This document shows, piece after piece, positions 35,317-44,090 of a stretch of 64,000 nucleotides of DNA. The notes beneath the pieces are model-generated. The model was not told where the DNA came from and ran no database searches. It worked only from the letters and a program-made list of their open reading frames with translations. How positions within the stretch are numbered: position 1 is the first letter of the stretch; each line of letters begins with the position of its first letter. The stretch is from positions 738,001-802,000 of the forward strand of contig NZ_JBANRJ010000001.1 in assembly GCF_037154075.1 (NCBI RefSeq). Reading direction: 5' to 3'. Source of the DNA: Sphingobium aromaticiconvertens (lineage in GTDB: Bacteria; Pseudomonadota; Alphaproteobacteria; Sphingomonadales; Sphingomonadaceae). Both the position numbers and the translations under genes were made by a program.

Positions 35317-35354
35317 AAAAAGCCCGCCGCATGTCGACCATGCGGCGGGCTTTT
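35317..35354. terminator. Bidirectional rho-independent terminator
   Basis: Stem GCCCGCCGCATG (35322-35333) with its complement (35339-35350) is flanked by five A on the left and four T on the right, between convergent genes ending at 35307 and 35380. Confidence 0.9.
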
Positions 35355-35379
35355 GTATGCCGGTGAGAGGCGTCCGACC

Positions 35380-36231
35380 TTATTCGAACGGTTCTTCGCC
35401 CCTCAGCTTGGTGCGGTGCATCATGCGGTTGCAGTTCGGGTCATAGGCTTCGGCGCGGTGCATGGTGCCGGTATTGTCCCAGATCACCAGGTCACCGACG
35501 CTCCAGTCATGGCTGTAGCTGAACTCTTCGCGGGTCGCCCATTCGCGCAGGCCGACCAGGATCTGGGCGCTCTCCATCGGCTCAACGTCGAGGACGCGGT
35601 GCGCGGTGCAGCCCAGCACCAGCGACTTGCGTCCCGATTTGTGGTTCCACACCAGCGGCAGCTCATTCTCGCCGATCGCCTGCATGCCCTTCAGCTTGGC
35701 GAGGCTCGTCTCCGGCTCATAATAGCCGACGGTCGCCCAGACCGAGTGGATGACCCGCAGCTTTTCATATTCGGCCTTCTGCTCATCGCTCAGCGCCTCA
35801 TAGGCGGCGTAGGTGTTGCAGAAGCCGGTATTGCCGCCCCATGTGGCCTTGACCTTGCACGACAGCAGCGAGGCGAGGATCGGCGTGGCATTCATCGTGC
35901 CGTCGATATGCCAGTAGAGCGACCCTTTGAGATATTCGGCGCTCTGGGGATTTTCCTTCACGTCGAGCGTGATCTTGTGGATCTTGTGGCTGTCGTGGCC
36001 GTCCTGCATCTCCGGCGCGAACTCGCCCAGCGTCTCTGTGAAGGCGACCTGTTCTTCATCGGTGAAATCGATCTTCGGGAACACCAGAACGCCGCGCTGT
36101 TCCAGCAGTTCGCGGATCTGCGGGCCAAGGTCGCCGGCCAGCAGTTCTTCTTTGCTGTTCAGGATGCGGCTGCCGATCGTCGGCTTGACCTCTTCATGGT
36201 TGAAACGGGTGATGGTGGCGCTTGCCGACAT
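35380..36231 (-). CDS. TauD/TfdA-family Fe(II)/2-oxoglutarate dioxygenase
   Basis: 283 residues. The iron facial triad is H-x-D in SLYWHIDGTMNATP and the distal histidine in DNTGTMHRAEAYD; the 2-oxoglutarate-binding arginine is in NRMMHRTKLRGEEPF. Such enzymes hydroxylate substrates next to heteroatoms or cleave ethers, sulfonates and similar groups; the substrate is unknown here. It lies 63 bp downstream of a TetR gene on the same strand, with a palindrome TTGAACA-N2-TGTTCAA just before it. Confidence 0.9.
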   Translation of the reverse strand: MSASATITRFNHEEVKPTIGSRILNSKEELLAGDLGPQIRELLEQRGVLVFPKIDFTDEEQVAFTETLGEFAPEMQDGHDSHKIHKITLDVKENPQSAEYLKGSLYWHIDGTMNATPILASLLSCKVKATWGGNTGFCNTYAAYEALSDEQKAEYEKLRVIHSVWATVGYYEPETSLAKLKGMQAIGENELPLVWNHKSGRKSLVLGCTAHRVLDVEPMESAQILVGLREWATREEFSYSHDWSVGDLVIWDNTGTMHRAEAYDPNCNRMMHRTKLRGEEPFE

Positions 36232-36261
36232 GGGCGAACTCTCCTGTGAGTCTGCTGAAGT

Positions 36262-36277
36262 TTGAACACATGTTCAA
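36262..36277. promoter_or_regulatory. Probable TetR operator upstream of the TauD-like gene
   Basis: TTGAACA-CA-TGTTCAA is a perfect 7+2+7 inverted repeat, 31 bp before the dioxygenase start and after the TetR stop. Location and symmetry suit binding by the TetR encoded at 36295-36888. Confidence 0.6.
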
Positions 36278-36294
36278 CATAAATGCCCAAAAAG

Positions 36295-36888
36295 TCAATA
36301 TGCCTCATTTTTTGGAGGCAGGAGTTGATCGAGCCAGGCCTCCACGCTCGATCGCGCCTCGTCATGGCCCGCGCTCACACCCAGACCCTGTTCCATCACC
36401 AGCGTCCGGCCCACGCCCGCCAGCAGCAGGCTGAGACCCGCCGGGGTCAGGCCAAGCGCTGCAAGCCGGTCGCCCAGCAGCCGGTCCAGCAACTCCGCCT
36501 GACGCGCGCGCATCGCCTCGCTATGCCGGGCGATTTCGGCCTGGATCGCCTTGCGGTGATTGGCGAGCGCCACGAACTCCATCGCCAGCGCGGTTCGGCT
36601 GGCATCGGCGAAGAAATGCCAGAGCGCCCGCACCGGATCGTCGCTCCCCAGCGCCTGATCGATCATTGCGTCGCTCTGCTCTGCCCCGCGCCGGAAGACG
36701 GCCATCAGCAGGTCGTCCGTGGTCGGGAAATAATAATGGACCAGTGAGGGCGGCAACTCTGCGCACAGCGCTACACGCCGCGAACTGGCGGCGGCATAGC
36801 CCTCATCGCGGATTACCTGTTCGGCGGCCTCCACGATCCGGGCACGGGTTTCGGAGCTTTGCGCGCCCACACGGCGTTTCTGGACCAT
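36295..36888 (-). CDS. TetR-family transcriptional regulator
   Basis: 197 residues. The N-terminal helix-turn-helix is ETRARIVEAAEQVIRDEGYA, then AASSRRVALCAELPPSLVHY and YFPTTDDLLMAVF, as in TetR repressors. The remaining ligand domain is not recognisable. It probably represses the adjacent dioxygenase gene through the palindrome at 36262. Confidence 0.9.
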   Translation of the reverse strand: MVQKRRVGAQSSETRARIVEAAEQVIRDEGYAAASSRRVALCAELPPSLVHYYFPTTDDLLMAVFRRGAEQSDAMIDQALGSDDPVRALWHFFADASRTALAMEFVALANHRKAIQAEIARHSEAMRARQAELLDRLLGDRLAALGLTPAGLSLLLAGVGRTLVMEQGLGVSAGHDEARSSVEAWLDQLLPPKNEAY

Positions 36889-36924
36889 TGCCCAAGCATA
36901 AATGGCAATGGAGCGGGCGCAAGC

Positions 36925-37896
36925 TCATTGGATCATGGCGGGCCGGGATGGCGGCCTGTTATCCGTCACCGCTACGGCGATGTCCATATGCGCCGGGGCA
37001 TTGGCGGCCCCCGTCAACAGCCGCTGGAGCATGGTGACAAGCCGCGCCGCGATCGGCGACAGCCTTTGTCCTTTCATCGTGATGATGCCGATTTCGCGCG
37101 ATAGCGGCGGATCGACGATCGGCACCACCACCAGCCGCGGATCGGGCAGGGCAGGGACGGCGATGCGGGGCACGATCGCCGCCCCCAGTCCCGCCGCCGC
37201 CATCGCGATCTGGGTCTGCACCTGCCGCACTTCATATTTGATGTTGAGCGTCACGCCCGCCACCTGTTGCGCCTCGTCCAGCACGGACTGGATCGCGCTG
37301 CTATCGGTGACGACCAGCAGCGGCAACCGCGCCAGTTCGGCAAAGCTGATCTCGCGTGCGGTGGCAAAGCCCATGGGCCGGGGAATGAGGGCGCAGATCT
37401 CATCCACCATGATCGGATGAAAGTGGAATTCCGGCGCATTGGGCACACGGGGGCCAAGGCCGAAATCCACCGCATGCGCGCGGATCGCGTCCAGCATCTC
37501 GATCGAGGCGATCTCGCGGATGTCGGCGGTGACGCTGGGGAAGCTTTGCTGAAAGGTGGTCAGGATGGCGGGCAGGCGGGTGGAGGCGATGGTGGGCGCG
37601 CAGGCCAGCGACAGATGGCCGCGCTGCATGTCGGCCATGTCCTTGAGCTTGCGCAACCCGGTCTCCAGTTCCCGCACGGCCTTGCGCGCGGTGTCGCGTA
37701 GAATCTCGCCCTCTCGGGTCAGTTGTACGGTGCGGGTTGTCCGGTGGAACAGCGCGACGCCCAGTTGCAGTTCCAGTTGTCGCACCTGCATGCTGACGGC
37801 TGATTGCGACCGGTTCGATTCCTCGGCCGCGCGCCTGAAGCTGCAATGATCCGCCACCAGCAGGAAGCTGTGGAGCAGCTTCAGGTTGATGTTCAT
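36925..37896 (-). CDS. LysR-family transcriptional regulator
   Basis: 323 residues. The winged HTH is NINLKLLHSFLLVADHCSFR plus RAAEESNRSQSAVSMQVRQL, followed by LGVALFHRTTRTVQLTREGE. The effector domain begins near residue 90 (RGHLSLACAPTIASTRLPAI). Its start overlaps the stop of a relic SDR fragment (37893-37973), so the ancestral upstream gene has been lost. It probably controls one of the flanking catabolic units. Confidence 0.92.
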   Translation of the reverse strand: MNINLKLLHSFLLVADHCSFRRAAEESNRSQSAVSMQVRQLELQLGVALFHRTTRTVQLTREGEILRDTARKAVRELETGLRKLKDMADMQRGHLSLACAPTIASTRLPAILTTFQQSFPSVTADIREIASIEMLDAIRAHAVDFGLGPRVPNAPEFHFHPIMVDEICALIPRPMGFATAREISFAELARLPLLVVTDSSAIQSVLDEAQQVAGVTLNIKYEVRQVQTQIAMAAAGLGAAIVPRIAVPALPDPRLVVVPIVDPPLSREIGIITMKGQRLSPIAARLVTMLQRLLTGAANAPAHMDIAVAVTDNRPPSRPAMIQ

Positions 37897-37973
37897 GTGG
37901 CGACAGTCTGACCCATGCCGCGCGCCTCGCCGGTGATGATGGCGATCTCGTTCGCGAGCAGCATGGGTTTCAT
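37893..37973 (-). pseudogene. Relic N-terminus of a short-chain dehydrogenase
   Basis: A 26-codon frame reads MKPMLLANEIAIITGEARGM and then GQTVAT. The segment IAIITGEARGMGQ is the cofactor-binding start of an SDR (T-G-x3-G-x-G). It stops at TGA overlapping the LysR ATG by four bases, with no downstream SDR body. It is either a leftover of a deleted gene or a short leader peptide. Confidence 0.5.
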
Positions 37974-37990
37974 CTCTATTCTACCAAGGT

Positions 37991-38743
37991 TCAATGCGAG
38001 CCCATGTAGCGCCCGCCATTGGTGCTGATCGTCTGGCCGGTGATGTAGCTGGCTTCCTCCGACGCCAGATAGGCGCAGGCGGCTGCGATATCCTCCGGCT
38101 TGCCGATGCGCTTCATCGGCAGGGTCTGGGCGAAGGCATCGGCGTCGATCGGCGCGGCGCGCAGCATCGGCGTGTCGATGAAACCGGGCGGCACCATGTT
38201 GAAGGTGATGCCGGTCGGCGCGAATTCCAGCGCCAGTGCCTTGGTCATGCCCATCAGGCCGCCCTTGGACGAGACATAATGGCCCTGCATGGGCGAGCCG
38301 GTCTGCACCGAGGAGGAGGTGATGTTGATGACGCGGCCCCATCCAGCGGCCAGCATGTCGGGCAGGATTTCCTTGGTGAGGAGGTAAGGCCCGCGCAGGT
38401 TGATGCGGATGACCTTGTCGAACAGATCATCCTCCGTCTCCATGAACGGGGTGAAGGGGGCGATGCCCGCATTGTTCACCAGGATCGCGACCGGTCCCAG
38501 TCTGGCGCGGGTTTCTTCCGCCGCGGCGTGGATCGCGGCCTTGTCCGAACAGTCGGCGTCGAGGGCAATGGCGGTGCCGCCCGCATCCTCGATCATCTTC
38601 GCCGTTTCGGCAGCGCCAGCGGCATTAATGTCCCAGATGGCGATCTTGGCCGTATCCTCGGCCAGACGGATGGCGATGGCGCGGCCAATGCCCGACCCTG
38701 CGCCCGTCACTACCGCTACTCTACCGTTCAAAGACCTCGACAT
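37991..38743 (-). CDS. Short-chain dehydrogenase/reductase (classical SDR)
   Basis: 250 residues from the ATG at 38743 (AAGGAATATC upstream). VAVVTGAGSGIGRAIAIRLA, VNNAGIAPF, the catalytic serine in NITSSSVQTGSPM and Y-x3-K in GHYVSSKGGLMG are all present. The C-terminus AYLASEEASYITGQTISTNG is FabG-like. It would oxidise or reduce a hydroxyl/keto group with NAD(P), such as a hydroxysteroid or 3-hydroxyacyl group. The gap 38744-38995 holds only a doubtful small frame. Confidence 0.9.
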   Translation of the reverse strand: MSRSLNGRVAVVTGAGSGIGRAIAIRLAEDTAKIAIWDINAAGAAETAKMIEDAGGTAIALDADCSDKAAIHAAAEETRARLGPVAILVNNAGIAPFTPFMETEDDLFDKVIRINLRGPYLLTKEILPDMLAAGWGRVINITSSSVQTGSPMQGHYVSSKGGLMGMTKALALEFAPTGITFNMVPPGFIDTPMLRAAPIDADAFAQTLPMKRIGKPEDIAAACAYLASEEASYITGQTISTNGGRYMGSH

Positions 38744-38786
38744 GATATTCCTTCCTGTACGTTCCTGTGCCAGCATCGGGCGCCGA

Positions 38787-38927
38787 CTAATTGCTTGATC
38801 GCTTCGATTGTATTGCGGTGCATGGCGATCTTGATCCGGCCCCCGCACAGCCTGCCAGCAAGGTCGCGGCGTCGGCCTTGATTTCCGTGTCGATCCGGGG
38901 TGTCGGGTCGATGCTATGCAGGGTCAT
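38787..38927 (-). other. Small open frame, possible truncated gene
   Basis: A 46-codon frame begins MTLHSIDPTPRIDTEIKADA after GGAGAGG and stops at 38787. The first half looks like a natural N-terminus, the second half is low-complexity and probably out of frame. It may be a remnant of a deleted gene between the P450 and the SDR. No family recognised. Confidence 0.2.
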
Positions 38928-38995
38928 GAGGCCTCTCCGGGGCGCGCATCATGCGCCCTCTATGCCGGTCATGAACAGTATCGTTGATTAGGAAG

Positions 38996-40192
38996 TCAAG
39001 CGAGGGGCACGCATGATCGCCTCGGCGAACCCTCCTGGCCCGATGCGGTGTCGCAGGTCACGACTGCGTTGCGCAATTCATAGCTTTGCAGCATGTCGGA
39101 CCAGCCGATCGTGGGCGCGCGATCCAGCCGGATACCGGGTACGCGGAACAGCCTGTCCAGAAACATCCGCGATTCATGCAGCGCCACTTGCCAGCCGGGG
39201 CAATGATGCGCGCCGTCGCCAAAGCTGAGGAACGATCCGTTGGCCTTCATCCGCGTGGCCCGGTCCGGGTCTATGGCGTGGGGGCAGGCGCCGACTACCG
39301 TCTCGTCCAGATTGGTGTCGCGCAGGCACAGCGCATAGACGTCCTTCGTCTCCGTTTCCTGCCGATACAGGAAGGCGGCGATCGGTTCCAGGCGCAGGAT
39401 TTCCTGGAGGATGGCGACCTGTTCCTCCTGATTGCTCTCGACGAAGCGCGTGCGCAGGTCGGGATTGTCGAACATGTGCCAGGCGGCCATCACGATGAAC
39501 TCGCGGGTCGTCACCATGCCCGCGGCGGCATAGGTCATGCATTCGATCATGATCGTCTTGTCGGAACAGCCCTGGGCGATCAGGTGCGACAATATGTCGT
39601 CCTGCGGATTGGCGCGGCGATCGCGGACCGCGGGTTTCACGTCGTTGAAGTAGAAGTCGATCTGGTTGATGAACTTGCGCGCGCTGATGTACAGCCGCCC
39701 CAGATAATTATGCTGATGATAGAAGGCCGCCGACAGCGATGCCGACAGCCGCCGCGCCATCCGCGCCCGGTCGGTAACGGTCAGCCCGACAATGTCCGCC
39801 GCGACCGCCACTGCCAGATCGAAACTCATGACATCCAGCGTCCCCCGCCCGGTGCGACGCAGCGCGGTGAACTGCTCCTCGATCACCCGCTCCATGATCG
39901 CCTGATAGCGGGTCGTGATCGCCTTGGGCGTGAAATAGGGGGCGATGGTGGCGCGCTTTTGCCGGTGGTCCGCGCCGTCCAGAAAGAAAACGGGCGTGCT
40001 GCCCGGATCACTTTTGTCGAAATATTGCGCGCCGCCGCCCGCCTGCGTCATCGTCGCGCTGCGCAATATGTTCCGCGCCTCGCGAAAGCCGGTGACGCGC
40101 GTCGCGCCCTTTTCCGGTCGGGCGCGGGCCGCGACGATGGATGCGGTCTTGCGGTCGTCGCGGTCAGCGTCAATTGTGGGGGATGCGGGCAT
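38996..40192 (-). CDS. Cytochrome P450 with atypical I-helix
   Basis: 398 residues. The heme loop is FLSFGDGAHHCPGWQVALHE (F-x2-G-x-H-x-C-x-G) and the K-helix E-x2-R is EILRLEP. The I-helix motif, normally A/G-G-x-D/E-T, reads AAAGMVTTREF, so the acid of the acid/alcohol pair is valine. That suggests altered oxygen activation or use of peroxide. It diverges from the TetR gene at 40243 and probably is controlled by it. No ferredoxin is adjacent. Confidence 0.88.
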   Translation of the reverse strand: MPASPTIDADRDDRKTASIVAARARPEKGATRVTGFREARNILRSATMTQAGGGAQYFDKSDPGSTPVFFLDGADHRQKRATIAPYFTPKAITTRYQAIMERVIEEQFTALRRTGRGTLDVMSFDLAVAVAADIVGLTVTDRARMARRLSASLSAAFYHQHNYLGRLYISARKFINQIDFYFNDVKPAVRDRRANPQDDILSHLIAQGCSDKTIMIECMTYAAAGMVTTREFIVMAAWHMFDNPDLRTRFVESNQEEQVAILQEILRLEPIAAFLYRQETETKDVYALCLRDTNLDETVVGACPHAIDPDRATRMKANGSFLSFGDGAHHCPGWQVALHESRMFLDRLFRVPGIRLDRAPTIGWSDMLQSYELRNAVVTCDTASGQEGSPRRSCVPLA

Positions 40193-40218
40193 TTGTCCGG
40201 CTCCTCTTTGGGTATTTG

Positions 40219-40235
40219 TGATATAGTGTGTATCA
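40219..40235. promoter_or_regulatory. Possible operator between P450 and TetR genes
   Basis: TGATA-N7-TATCA lies in the 50-bp gap between the divergent starts at 40192 and 40243, overlapped by a second GATAT/ATATC pair. It is an AT-rich site likely to hold the promoter and TetR operator. Confidence 0.4.
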
Positions 40236-40242
40236 TATCTCT

Positions 40243-40806
40243 ATGAATGAAACGGCGTCAACCCTCACCGATGCGCGGCAGGTGCGCACGCGGCGCAGTC
40301 TGTTGGACGCGCTGCTCACGTTGCTGGAAACACGCGCTTTCGAGCAGGTGACGATCCGGGAAATCGCGCGGCAGGCCGGGATCGGCTATGCGACCTTTTT
40401 CCGCCATTATCCCTCCAAGGAAGCGCTGCTTCACGATCTGGCGGCGGGCGAGATCGCAGCGCTGCTGGCGCGTGCCTTGCCGGTGTTGTTCGCGGTCGAC
40501 ACCCGCCAGTCCTGCATCACCCTGTTCCATTATGTCGACGATCGCCGCGCGCTCTGGTCGGCGCTGTTGACGGGGGGCGCGGCAACCATGTTGAAACAGG
40601 AGTTTACCGCGCAGGCGCGGCGCATTGCCGAGGAAACGGGCGGGCCGGGCGGCTGGCTGCCCGACGAGTTGCGGGTCATCTTTGCGGTCAGCGCGACGGT
40701 GGAGATCATCGCCTGGTGGCTGGGGCAGGACCCCGGCGTCCCGGTCGATAAAATGGCGGAGATACTCGACCGTCTGGTCGTCGTTCCGGCCATGACGACA
40801 GAGTGA
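40243..40806 (+). CDS. TetR-family transcriptional regulator
   Basis: 187 residues from the ATG at 40243. The HTH is RTRRSLLDALLTLLETRAFE, then QVTIREIARQAGIGYATFFR and HYPSKEALLHDL, a typical TetR N-terminus. The C-terminal domain resembles the TetR_C family with LQEFTAQARRIAEETGG-like helices. It is transcribed away from the P450 gene and should repress it and itself. Confidence 0.92.
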   Translation: MNETASTLTDARQVRTRRSLLDALLTLLETRAFEQVTIREIARQAGIGYATFFRHYPSKEALLHDLAAGEIAALLARALPVLFAVDTRQSCITLFHYVDDRRALWSALLTGGAATMLKQEFTAQARRIAEETGGPGGWLPDELRVIFAVSATVEIIAWWLGQDPGVPVDKMAEILDRLVVVPAMTTE

Positions 40807-40890
40807 TCGCTCCCGCGATACATGCCCGCCTGCGTGGCGCTATCCTGTGGTTGACCCTAGCCTGACGCCAAAAGGGAAAAGGGGCGGGAC

Positions 40891-42360
40891 ATGGATGAAC
40901 TGACGGTTATAACCAGCGGAGGTCCGGTCAGGGGAATGCGCGCGCAGGGCGTCCGGCGCTGGCTGGGCCTGCCCTATGCGCGGGCGGATCGGTTCGCTGC
41001 GCCGCGCCCGGTCGACCCCTGGACCGATATACGCGACGCTACAAAACACGGCTCACAATGCCCGCAAATGTTCGGAAACTCAGCCAAGCGTGCGCAGCTT
41101 GCCGCTCCAGCCTTTGCCGAGGATTGCCTGACCCTCAACATATATGCGTCTGAAGGCGGGGCGGATGCGGGCCTCAAGCCAGTCTATGTCTGGATTCACG
41201 GCGGCGCATTCGTCGCCGGCAGCGGCAACAGCTATGATGGCTTCGACCTTGCGCGACAGAGCGATATTGTCGTCGTCACCATCAACTATCGGCTGGGCGT
41301 GCTGGGCTTCGTCAATTTCGGTGAGGTGCCGGGCCTGCCCGACATCCCCTCCAATCTGGGCCTGCGTGACCAGATCGCGGCGCTGGAGTGGGTGCGGAAA
41401 AATATCGCGGCCTTTGGCGGCGATGCTGCCCGGGTGACGATCGGCGGGCAATCTGCCGGGTCGATGGCGGTATCGCTGTTGCTTCAGGCGAAAAGCGCCT
41501 GGCCCCTGTTCCATGGCGCGATCATGCAGAGCGGCGCGGTCAGCCTGATCCACGGACGGGCAAAAAGCCGCGCGATCGCCCGCCAATATGCGCAGGCTTT
41601 GGGCCTCGACCAAAGCGGGCTGGAACGGTTGCGGACGATGGACCTGCATGAACTGTTCGAGGCGCAGGCGACGGTCGGCGCAGCTAATCCAGGCACCATC
41701 CCGGCGGCGCCATGGTTCGACGACGATCTGCTGCCTGCCTCCCTTGCCGACGCCCATGCCCAGCCGTCGGCGCCCGTGCCGCTGCTCGCCGGGGCGGCGC
41801 GCGACGAGATCCGCCTGTTCGAAATCATGCCCGGCGAGATATTGCCGACGCGCTGGCCCGCCATGGAAGCGCTTCTCAATACGCAGTTGGGTGCGGCGCA
41901 GGCCGCCCAAATATTGGCCACCTATCCGCGCACGAAACAGGGCCGCCGCGCGCTGGCGAGCGACCTCACCTTTCTGATGCCCACCCGCAATTTTGCCGAG
42001 CGTCATGCGGGGCACAGCCCCACCTGGTTCTATCGTTTCGACTATGCCCATCCGATCGCCGGGGCGACGCATGGGCTGGACCTGACGCTGACCTGGCCAA
42101 TGCATGGCCCGCGCGCCGCGCTGGCGCGCGGGGGGCGGATGACCGGAAAGCGGGCGGCGCTGGGCGCACGGATGACTGGCCATTATGGGCATTTCGTGCG
42201 TCATGGCACGCCGGAACCGGGCTGGCCGACATATACCGTGCCGCAGCGGCCGGTGAAGATCTTCGATCTGGATGACCGGGTGGAGGCCAACCCGGAGTCC
42301 GCACGCTTCGCCGCATGGGCTGGACGCGATGTCGGTGTGGGGCTGGACGGTGGAGACTGA
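40891..42360 (+). CDS. Type-B carboxylesterase
   Basis: 489 residues. The family signature EDCLTLNIYASEG, the oxyanion hole VWIHGGAFVAGSGN and the nucleophile elbow GGQSAGSMAVSLL (G-x-S-x-G) are present; the acid is in ARDEIRLFEI and the histidine in GATHGLDLTLTWP. No signal peptide is seen, so it is cytoplasmic. It would hydrolyse esters of the catabolic substrate before CoA activation by the next gene, 116 bp downstream. Confidence 0.92.
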   Translation: MDELTVITSGGPVRGMRAQGVRRWLGLPYARADRFAAPRPVDPWTDIRDATKHGSQCPQMFGNSAKRAQLAAPAFAEDCLTLNIYASEGGADAGLKPVYVWIHGGAFVAGSGNSYDGFDLARQSDIVVVTINYRLGVLGFVNFGEVPGLPDIPSNLGLRDQIAALEWVRKNIAAFGGDAARVTIGGQSAGSMAVSLLLQAKSAWPLFHGAIMQSGAVSLIHGRAKSRAIARQYAQALGLDQSGLERLRTMDLHELFEAQATVGAANPGTIPAAPWFDDDLLPASLADAHAQPSAPVPLLAGAARDEIRLFEIMPGEILPTRWPAMEALLNTQLGAAQAAQILATYPRTKQGRRALASDLTFLMPTRNFAERHAGHSPTWFYRFDYAHPIAGATHGLDLTLTWPMHGPRAALARGGRMTGKRAALGARMTGHYGHFVRHGTPEPGWPTYTVPQRPVKIFDLDDRVEANPESARFAAWAGRDVGVGLDGGD

Positions 42361-42476
42361 TGGCCGGAAGGGCGGATCGCCGGGACGCTGGATGGCGTCG
42401 CCCGCTTGCGGGGAAGCGACCGGGCAGGGCACGGAAGGATTCTTCAAGCGACCAGACCGAACAACAGGCCCTCGAC

Positions 42477-44090
42477 ATGACCGACACTATCAGCACGCGA
42501 CGCTCCACGCCCAATGGATGGCGTATCCGGTGGGACGAACCGCTCGCGGCGCAGGCCTATGCTGATGGCTGGTGGCGGACGGACAGTTGCGCCGACGCGC
42601 TGGTGCGCGTGGCCCGTGAAGACCCCGATCGCATCCTGATCATCGACGGCGACACGCGCCTGTCGGCCGCTGCCCTCTACGATCAGGCCAGCCGTCTGGC
42701 GCAGGCCATGCTGGCGCGGTTCGTGCCCGGCAACGTCGTGTCCTTCATGCTGCCCAACTGGCATGAGGCGGCGGTCATCTACATGGGGGCGACGCTGGCG
42801 GGGATGGTCGCCAATCCGATCCTGCCCTCGCTGCGAGACCATGACCTGCATTTCACACTGGCCGACGTGGGTACGCGCATGATTTTCGTGCCGCAGACAT
42901 TCCGTGGCCATGACTATGCGGTGATGATGGATCGGGTCGCCGCGACGATGGCGCAGCCACCCGAAACCGTGATTGTGCGGGGCGACGCGGGCCATCACAC
43001 CGCCTATGCCCATCTGTTTGAGGAAGGCGCCGCCGCCCCGCTGCCCGCGATCCATGCGGACGAGGTGCGGATGGTGATGTACACCAGCGGCACCACTGGA
43101 CGGCCCAAGGGCGTGCTGCACACCCATAACAGCGTAAACGCCCTGATCCGCCAGATTGGCGCGCACTGGCTGGTTGATCCGGGCGACCGTTTTCTGGTGC
43201 CGTCACCGATCAGCCATATCGGCGGATCGATTTACGCGTTCGAGGCGCCCTTGCTGCTGGGCAGCACAGCGATCCTGATGGAAGCGTGGAACCCAGCCGA
43301 AGCGATCGACATCATGGTCGATCAGCGCTGCACCCACATGGCGGGGGCGACGCCCTTCCTTCAGGGCTTGCTTGCCGCCGCGCGGGAGGCGGATACACGC
43401 CTGCCGGACCTGAAGCTTTTTATCTGCGGCGGGGCATCGGTGCCGCCTGTGCTGATCCGCGAGGCATCGGTCACATTCGACCGTGCTATCGTCAGCCGCG
43501 TCTATGGCTCGACCGAGGTGCCCGTCACCACCGTGGGGGTCATCGACCGCACGGACATCGACCATGCGGCGGATACCGATGGTCGCCCCGGCATCGCCAC
43601 GGTCATCATCGCCGAGGATGGCGAAATCCGTGCGCGCGGGCCACAGATGATGCTCGGCTATTTCCGCGAAGAGGACGACGTGGCGGGCTTCGATGCGCAA
43701 GGCTATTATCGCACCGGCGACCAGGGCGCCTGGGTCGATGGCGACCATCTGGTCGTTACTGGCCGGATCAAGGATCTCATCATCCGCAACGGCGAGAATA
43801 TCTCGCCCAAGGAGATTGAGGATCTACTGGCCGACCATCCGGCCATCGCCGAAATCGCCATTGTCGGCGTGCCCGATCCACGCACCGGCGAACGCGCCAT
43901 CGCCGTCATCGTGGCGCGTGACGGAGCGACGCCGGACGTGGCGGCGCTCGGCGACTATCTTTCGGAGCAGGGGGTTGCGCGCTTCAAATATCCTGAAGGC
44001 GTCGAGCTGTGGAAGGCGCTGCCGAAGAATGACGCGGGCAAGGTGTTGAAGCAGGCGATTCGCGCCAAGCTGACCCAGCCCGCGATTTAG
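42477..44090 (+). CDS. AMP-dependent acyl-CoA synthetase
   Basis: 537 residues from the ATG at 42477. The adenylate P-loop is MVMYTSGTTGRPKGVLHTHN, the A5 motif VYGSTEVPVTT, the hinge YYRTGDQGAWVDGDHLVVTG followed by RIKDLIIRNGENISPKEIED, and the catalytic lysine is in KNDAGKVLKQAIR. It activates a carboxylic acid to its CoA ester with ATP; chain or ring specificity cannot be read. Its stop touches the stop of the convergent SDR. Confidence 0.92.
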   Translation: MTDTISTRRSTPNGWRIRWDEPLAAQAYADGWWRTDSCADALVRVAREDPDRILIIDGDTRLSAAALYDQASRLAQAMLARFVPGNVVSFMLPNWHEAAVIYMGATLAGMVANPILPSLRDHDLHFTLADVGTRMIFVPQTFRGHDYAVMMDRVAATMAQPPETVIVRGDAGHHTAYAHLFEEGAAAPLPAIHADEVRMVMYTSGTTGRPKGVLHTHNSVNALIRQIGAHWLVDPGDRFLVPSPISHIGGSIYAFEAPLLLGSTAILMEAWNPAEAIDIMVDQRCTHMAGATPFLQGLLAAAREADTRLPDLKLFICGGASVPPVLIREASVTFDRAIVSRVYGSTEVPVTTVGVIDRTDIDHAADTDGRPGIATVIIAEDGEIRARGPQMMLGYFREEDDVAGFDAQGYYRTGDQGAWVDGDHLVVTGRIKDLIIRNGENISPKEIEDLLADHPAIAEIAIVGVPDPRTGERAIAVIVARDGATPDVAALGDYLSEQGVARFKYPEGVELWKALPKNDAGKVLKQAIRAKLTQPAI

